Part shown: one piece after another, positions 60,130 to 64,000 of the stretch
Numbering within the stretch: position 1 is the stretch's first letter
Layout: each line of letters opens with the position of its first letter
DNA from: Promerops cafer
Taxonomy: Eukaryota; Chordata; Aves; Passeriformes; Nectariniidae
Length of the DNA stretch: 64,000 nt
Reading direction: 5' to 3'
Assembly (NCBI GenBank): GCA_013398275.1
Contig: VZSE01012476.1
Span: forward strand, 372,001-436,000
Notes under the pieces: generated by a model
What the model was told of the DNA's origin: nothing
The model's database searches: none
What the model saw: the letters and a program-made list of their open reading frames with translations, nothing else
Made by a program: the position numbers and the translations under genes

Positions 60130-63100
60130 CTGATTTAAACAAGGAATAAAAAAACCAAAACAAAACAGAACAATACATCGAAGTCACTGACAACCAGGTG
60201 TTCCACTCTCATTAGAGGATGGGAAGCTTAAACAGTATTGGGGAATCACTCAAAAATACTTGCACCTGGCAAAACTATAAGCTAATTCTTAGTGCTCACA
60301 TGCCAAACAAGCTGTGCCAGGAATTTTGCAGAGCACATGCAGTGGAATTCACTTAATTGCAAAAGGGAGTGAGCTACCACCCCCATATCTGAAGGACACA
60401 TCCTGAAAGAAACAACTCAAAGTAGCTTATTTTTCATCTCTCACTAATTTTTGAGGGAAAAAAAGGCAGTATCAACTAAAGTACTCAAGAAAGGATGGGT
60501 ACTCTTTTCAATCACTTTTGGTAGTTAAACTGAGGATCTTACCAGGGCTGATAGATTTCTGGCTAGCAAAAGTTTAAAAATGAAATTTTTGTTAGATCTT
60601 TTCTATTACATAGAATGAAAATAAAAAAGGAATACCCATATATCAACAGCCAAGGAATAGCAAACCATGAATCCAGTTTACAAAGAGGACAATGTTCCTG
60701 TGGGGATATTTAAGCTAAGTTCCAGGATTTGGCAATGAGCTTTCTCATTGGAAAGAAGCAGGGGAGTAGTCACCACACTTGGGAACAATGGAAGGAATAA
60801 ATTGCAAAGTGTCATGTGAGTATCACTCACCAACTGTATTCACCTGTCCAAATTCACCTACTCACTTACCTTCACAACACCCAGGGACAGGGCTTCACAG
60901 AGGCAGCTAAAGGAAGGATGAGACAACACCCTTGTTTCCACAAAAAAGTGAGTTGGTAGCTATAACATAGTAGTAACCTGTTAACACCAGTGTTCTAGAT
61001 CAGTGGTCTTCAAAAACATGAATGTGTTAACTGTTTCCACAACTTTAACCGGAAGGAACAGTGCAGAAGCTCATTCTGCAGATTGCAAAGCTCACCAGGT
61101 CAAGAGCCTTTCTTTTCACATATCTTCTCCCAGCATTTGAAAGCACCCAGTGTGTATGCATTCAGTGAGCAGCAGCAGAACAGACCTGCACTGGTTTCCA
61201 TGCACTGGTTCTGCTGAGTCCAGAACAGACTCTTGATATTCTGAAACATAACTTTGTAGCATGACAGGGAGGCTTTTAGGAGAGGATCTGCTCGCAGATT
61301 AGTAGCCCCATCAGGCTTCTCAAACTGAGAAAAGCTAAGACTCCTACTTTTGTCAGGATTATTATACTTCTACATGTCTCTTCTTAGCTTCCTCTGTGTG
61401 ATCCTGAAAGTCACTGTCATGACGAGCTGCTTTGAAAGAACTTTAACACTTCTGTGAGTGCAGGCAGTAGCAGCTCCATTTGATATCTCATAAAGTGCTG
61501 AACTGCAATTTTGTTTGCACTGACTGTCTCGGATTTAAATAGCAGGTGGTTGAGGTTGGCAGGCATCTCTGGAGGTCACTTGTGCAACCTCCCTGCTCAA
61601 GCAGGACCACCTACAGCCAGCTGCTCAGGACCATGGTCAGAAGGCGTTTGATTATCCTAGGGATGGTGAGTCCACGAGCTCCCTGGGCAACTTGTGCCAG
61701 TTCTGGTTCACTCTCACAGTGAAAAAGCATTTCCCAATGTTCAGAAGAAACTTTCCAGATGTGCAGAGCTGGGGAAAAGCTACAGCCAAAGAGGCCAGGC
61801 CACACAAAACAAAACACAGCTACATGGGCTGTCTTAACATCCACCTGCCAGAACACCTCCCAGTAAATCACTGCCCAGCTCAAACACTGCTGGAGGTGGA
61901 GGAGCTGGGGAAGGAGAGGCCAGGTTAAGGTGGCAGTGACCCACAATAGAGCAAATCTGTTCAGGATGTTCCTTTTCCTAGACAGATCAGAATGTGTGCA
62001 TTAAACAGAATGGTTTAGGTATAGTAAGCCAAGTATTTGGTTTTTTTTCTTAGCAGCACACACCAAGCCTCCTAAATATGGCAGTGTTTTCAGTCATTTG
62101 ATAAGCAAATCAAGTCAACAGGGTTATGCACAACTTATCTGGTGTATCCACACATTTCTGATTCTTCCCCTCAAACTGGATTCTGACATGCCTTGCCGAG
62201 CCACATGGTAGTAACACTGCCCAGCAGGGTAACAACCCGTGGTATAATCCATGGATATCAACCACAGAGATTTGTACCACATCAGCACCGTGCTGATATC
62301 TCCTCTCTCTCATCACGAGAGTTTGAGAACATAAGACACACTCTTACACTATTCTGGTGGCTTCACAGTTGTGTAATTCTGCTGGCTTCATAGAAGGTGC
62401 TCCTGATTGAAACCATTGCAAAAGAAAAAAATGGAGTTTTTGTTTCCATTCATTTACATGACAGATTTTAGTAGAGCTGTTAAAAGTAGTGATGAGCATG
62501 ACCTTTTCATGTGCTTTGAGCTGTGTCTGATAGCACCTATGAAGCTCATAAGTGCAGACAGAGAATAGAACTACCAATTCCATCTTTGAAATCTGTATGG
62601 AAACAAGACTTTGCTTATGCCCGCTGACTGTCACTTTCAGTTCATTACTTTGTTCTGTGAATTATTTTTTGATACCCACAAAATGGTTCTTATTGAAACT
62701 TCATAAAATGCTAGGCTGCAAATAATATTACACTCAGTAATTTAGCAGTAAAAAGCAGGCACATGTGACCTAACAAAAATCTCATTGTGTTTTTTAAGGC
62801 CATGTGAAGCTTCATTTCCCAAAAGTCCTGTTGAGTTTTCCAAAGCCTTGCAGAACCAAATCCTTCATTCCTAGATGACCTGCAGGACCTCTTTTAGAAA
62901 AAGATACAGATATGCAGAGAAAGTATAGGTATCTGTGTGTAAAGTAAGCATCTACCTGCAAGGCAATTATAAATACTCATTGCAGTTAGTGGAGACAGTA
63001 CAATAAACAGAGGTCATAGAGAGACTCAGGTCTCCCCAGAGCAGACACAGGTTTGGCTGGGGGAATCCCTCTAGAACCAGAGGAGATTAACTCTCTGCTA

Positions 63101-64000
63101 ACTCTGATGGGAATACTGCTCATGTAAGCACTCATGCTGGAAATACCTATTTACACACTGTGTTGAACCCTCTGAATCTGGAGCTGAATCCTAGCTGTAA
63201 GCTGATCTCAAGAGTTTATGAAATTAGGAATCCTCACATATTCTGTCTAAGCTGCCTAATCAATGTCATACTTAAAATTTCTACCTTATTTCTGGTATAA
63301 ATTAGTGCAGTCAATCACTCCAGCCTCCAGCCCTTAGGTTGCTCAATGTCTTTGTACACTGGGTTAAAAGAACCTTCCACTACCATATTTTGAGAGGAGA
63401 AAGGCTGTTAAGAAACAAAGTTTAGAAGTGTCTTGCAGGCATGAACCCATAGAGCTACAAAGTCTTTTGGCAGCATCTGTGAAAAATTAAGAGACACACT
63501 AGAATTGGCCAAGCACGAAGCCTGTCATCCTTCCAAGTGCATTTCAGGCTCCTTCTCTGTTACTTCTCCTGTGAATTGATGATGGCTAGCCAAAACTCAG
63601 CCATTTAAAAACCTTTTAATATTTTAATGGGGGAAAATATTATCATTTTCTTTCCAAACCACTGCATCTGCAATGGACAGAAATCCTTGAAAACAATTAT
63701 TTAGATTTTATTTTTTCAGGTTTTCATCACTACCCTTTAGACTCTCATTTCTGAGACACTGATTAGTTGTTTGGAACGAGTGTTCCCAGTTGATGTCACC
63801 ATTTTCAGCAGAAAGTCCTGTCTCTTTCCTGTGCCACATGCACAAGTAAATGTAAGCATTCAGCCTCACATCCCACTTTGGACTAGCTGGCACACTACAG
63901 CCAACACAGCAGGGTCTGAGGATTCCCACAGGTCTGAGAATTCCCAGTTTGAAGGACTCAACATCCATAAGTGATACTGCTGCAATATGTGAGGGAAATT
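60130..64000 (-). other. GAS6: GAS6 intron upstream of EGF1, open to the right edge
   Basis: About 3.9 kb without a further GAS6 exon that I can identify. Only the CR1 fragment at 61549-61760 is recognisable. The Gla and linker exons are therefore probably beyond the window. Confidence 0.6.
61549..61760 (-). mobile_element. CR1 LINE 3' region, same direction as GAS6
   Basis: On the + strand: GGTTGGCAGGCATCTCTGGA, CAACCTCCCTGCTCAAGCAG, GAGCTCCCTGGGCAACTTGT and a GTGAAAAAGCATTTCCCAAT block, the reverse complement of CR1. It is clearly diverged, so old. Confidence 0.87.

Noticed and set aside
60870..60906. A 37-base mini-exon candidate on the - strand with good splice sites (CTTTAG / AAG-GTAAGT)
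   Set aside because: One frame reads CLCEALSLGVVK, which does not match the GAS6 linker or the aromatic stack exon, and its length and phase do not fit a required GAS6 exon.
1..64000. CRISPR arrays, operons, riboswitches, phage or plasmid genes
   Set aside because: None are present; the sequence is vertebrate nuclear DNA with spliced genes and avian transposons.

Overview
The window is vertebrate nuclear DNA from a bird, most likely a songbird (passerine). Coding sequence is sparse and split into short exons with GT/AG splice sites. The interspersed repeats are avian: many CR1 LINE fragments, a SINE with a tRNA-Ile-like head and a CR1-like tail (a type known from passerines as TguSINE1), and an ERVL-type LTR fragment. 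No bacterial, plasmid, phage or CRISPR feature is present.

Two protein-coding genes can be supported, arranged tail to tail. On the + strand are the last five coding exons of TMEM255B (19352-35618): the cysteine-rich loop, the fourth membrane segment and the proline-rich cytoplasmic tail ending in a PPPY motif, followed by a 3' UTR with two AATAAA signals near 36.1 kb. On the - strand are eleven consecutive coding exons of GAS6 (60129 down to 40494): four EGF-like domains and both laminin G-like domains, with the stop codon and a probable poly(A) signal near 40.09 kb. All splice phases agree, and the GAS6 exons give 560 residues plus one split codon, which is what is expected from EGF1 to the C terminus. 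The signal peptide, Gla domain and connecting exons of GAS6 should lie beyond the right edge. The first ~114 residues of TMEM255B were not found and probably lie beyond the left edge. The same convergent TMEM255B/GAS6 pair exists on human chromosome 13q34, so this is conserved microsynteny.

Layout: 1-19.3 kb is non-coding (probably upstream intron of TMEM255B) with CR1 copies, the SINE and short pentanucleotide arrays. 19.3-36.1 kb holds the TMEM255B 3' half. 36.1-40.1 kb is the intergenic gap, holding an antisense ERVL-like LTR fragment and one undetermined base (40021). 40.1-60.1 kb is GAS6. 60.1-64 kb is GAS6 intron with one CR1 fragment. The two genes are not known to act together: GAS6 is a secreted ligand of the TAM receptor kinases (TYRO3, AXL, MERTK), while TMEM255B is a poorly characterised four-pass membrane protein. 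I found no novel multi-gene system. The items most worth a second look are repeat biology (a SINE and a LINE sharing a 3' end), small lineage changes in GAS6, recent tandem duplications in GAS6 introns, and two stretches that may be unrecognised LTRs.
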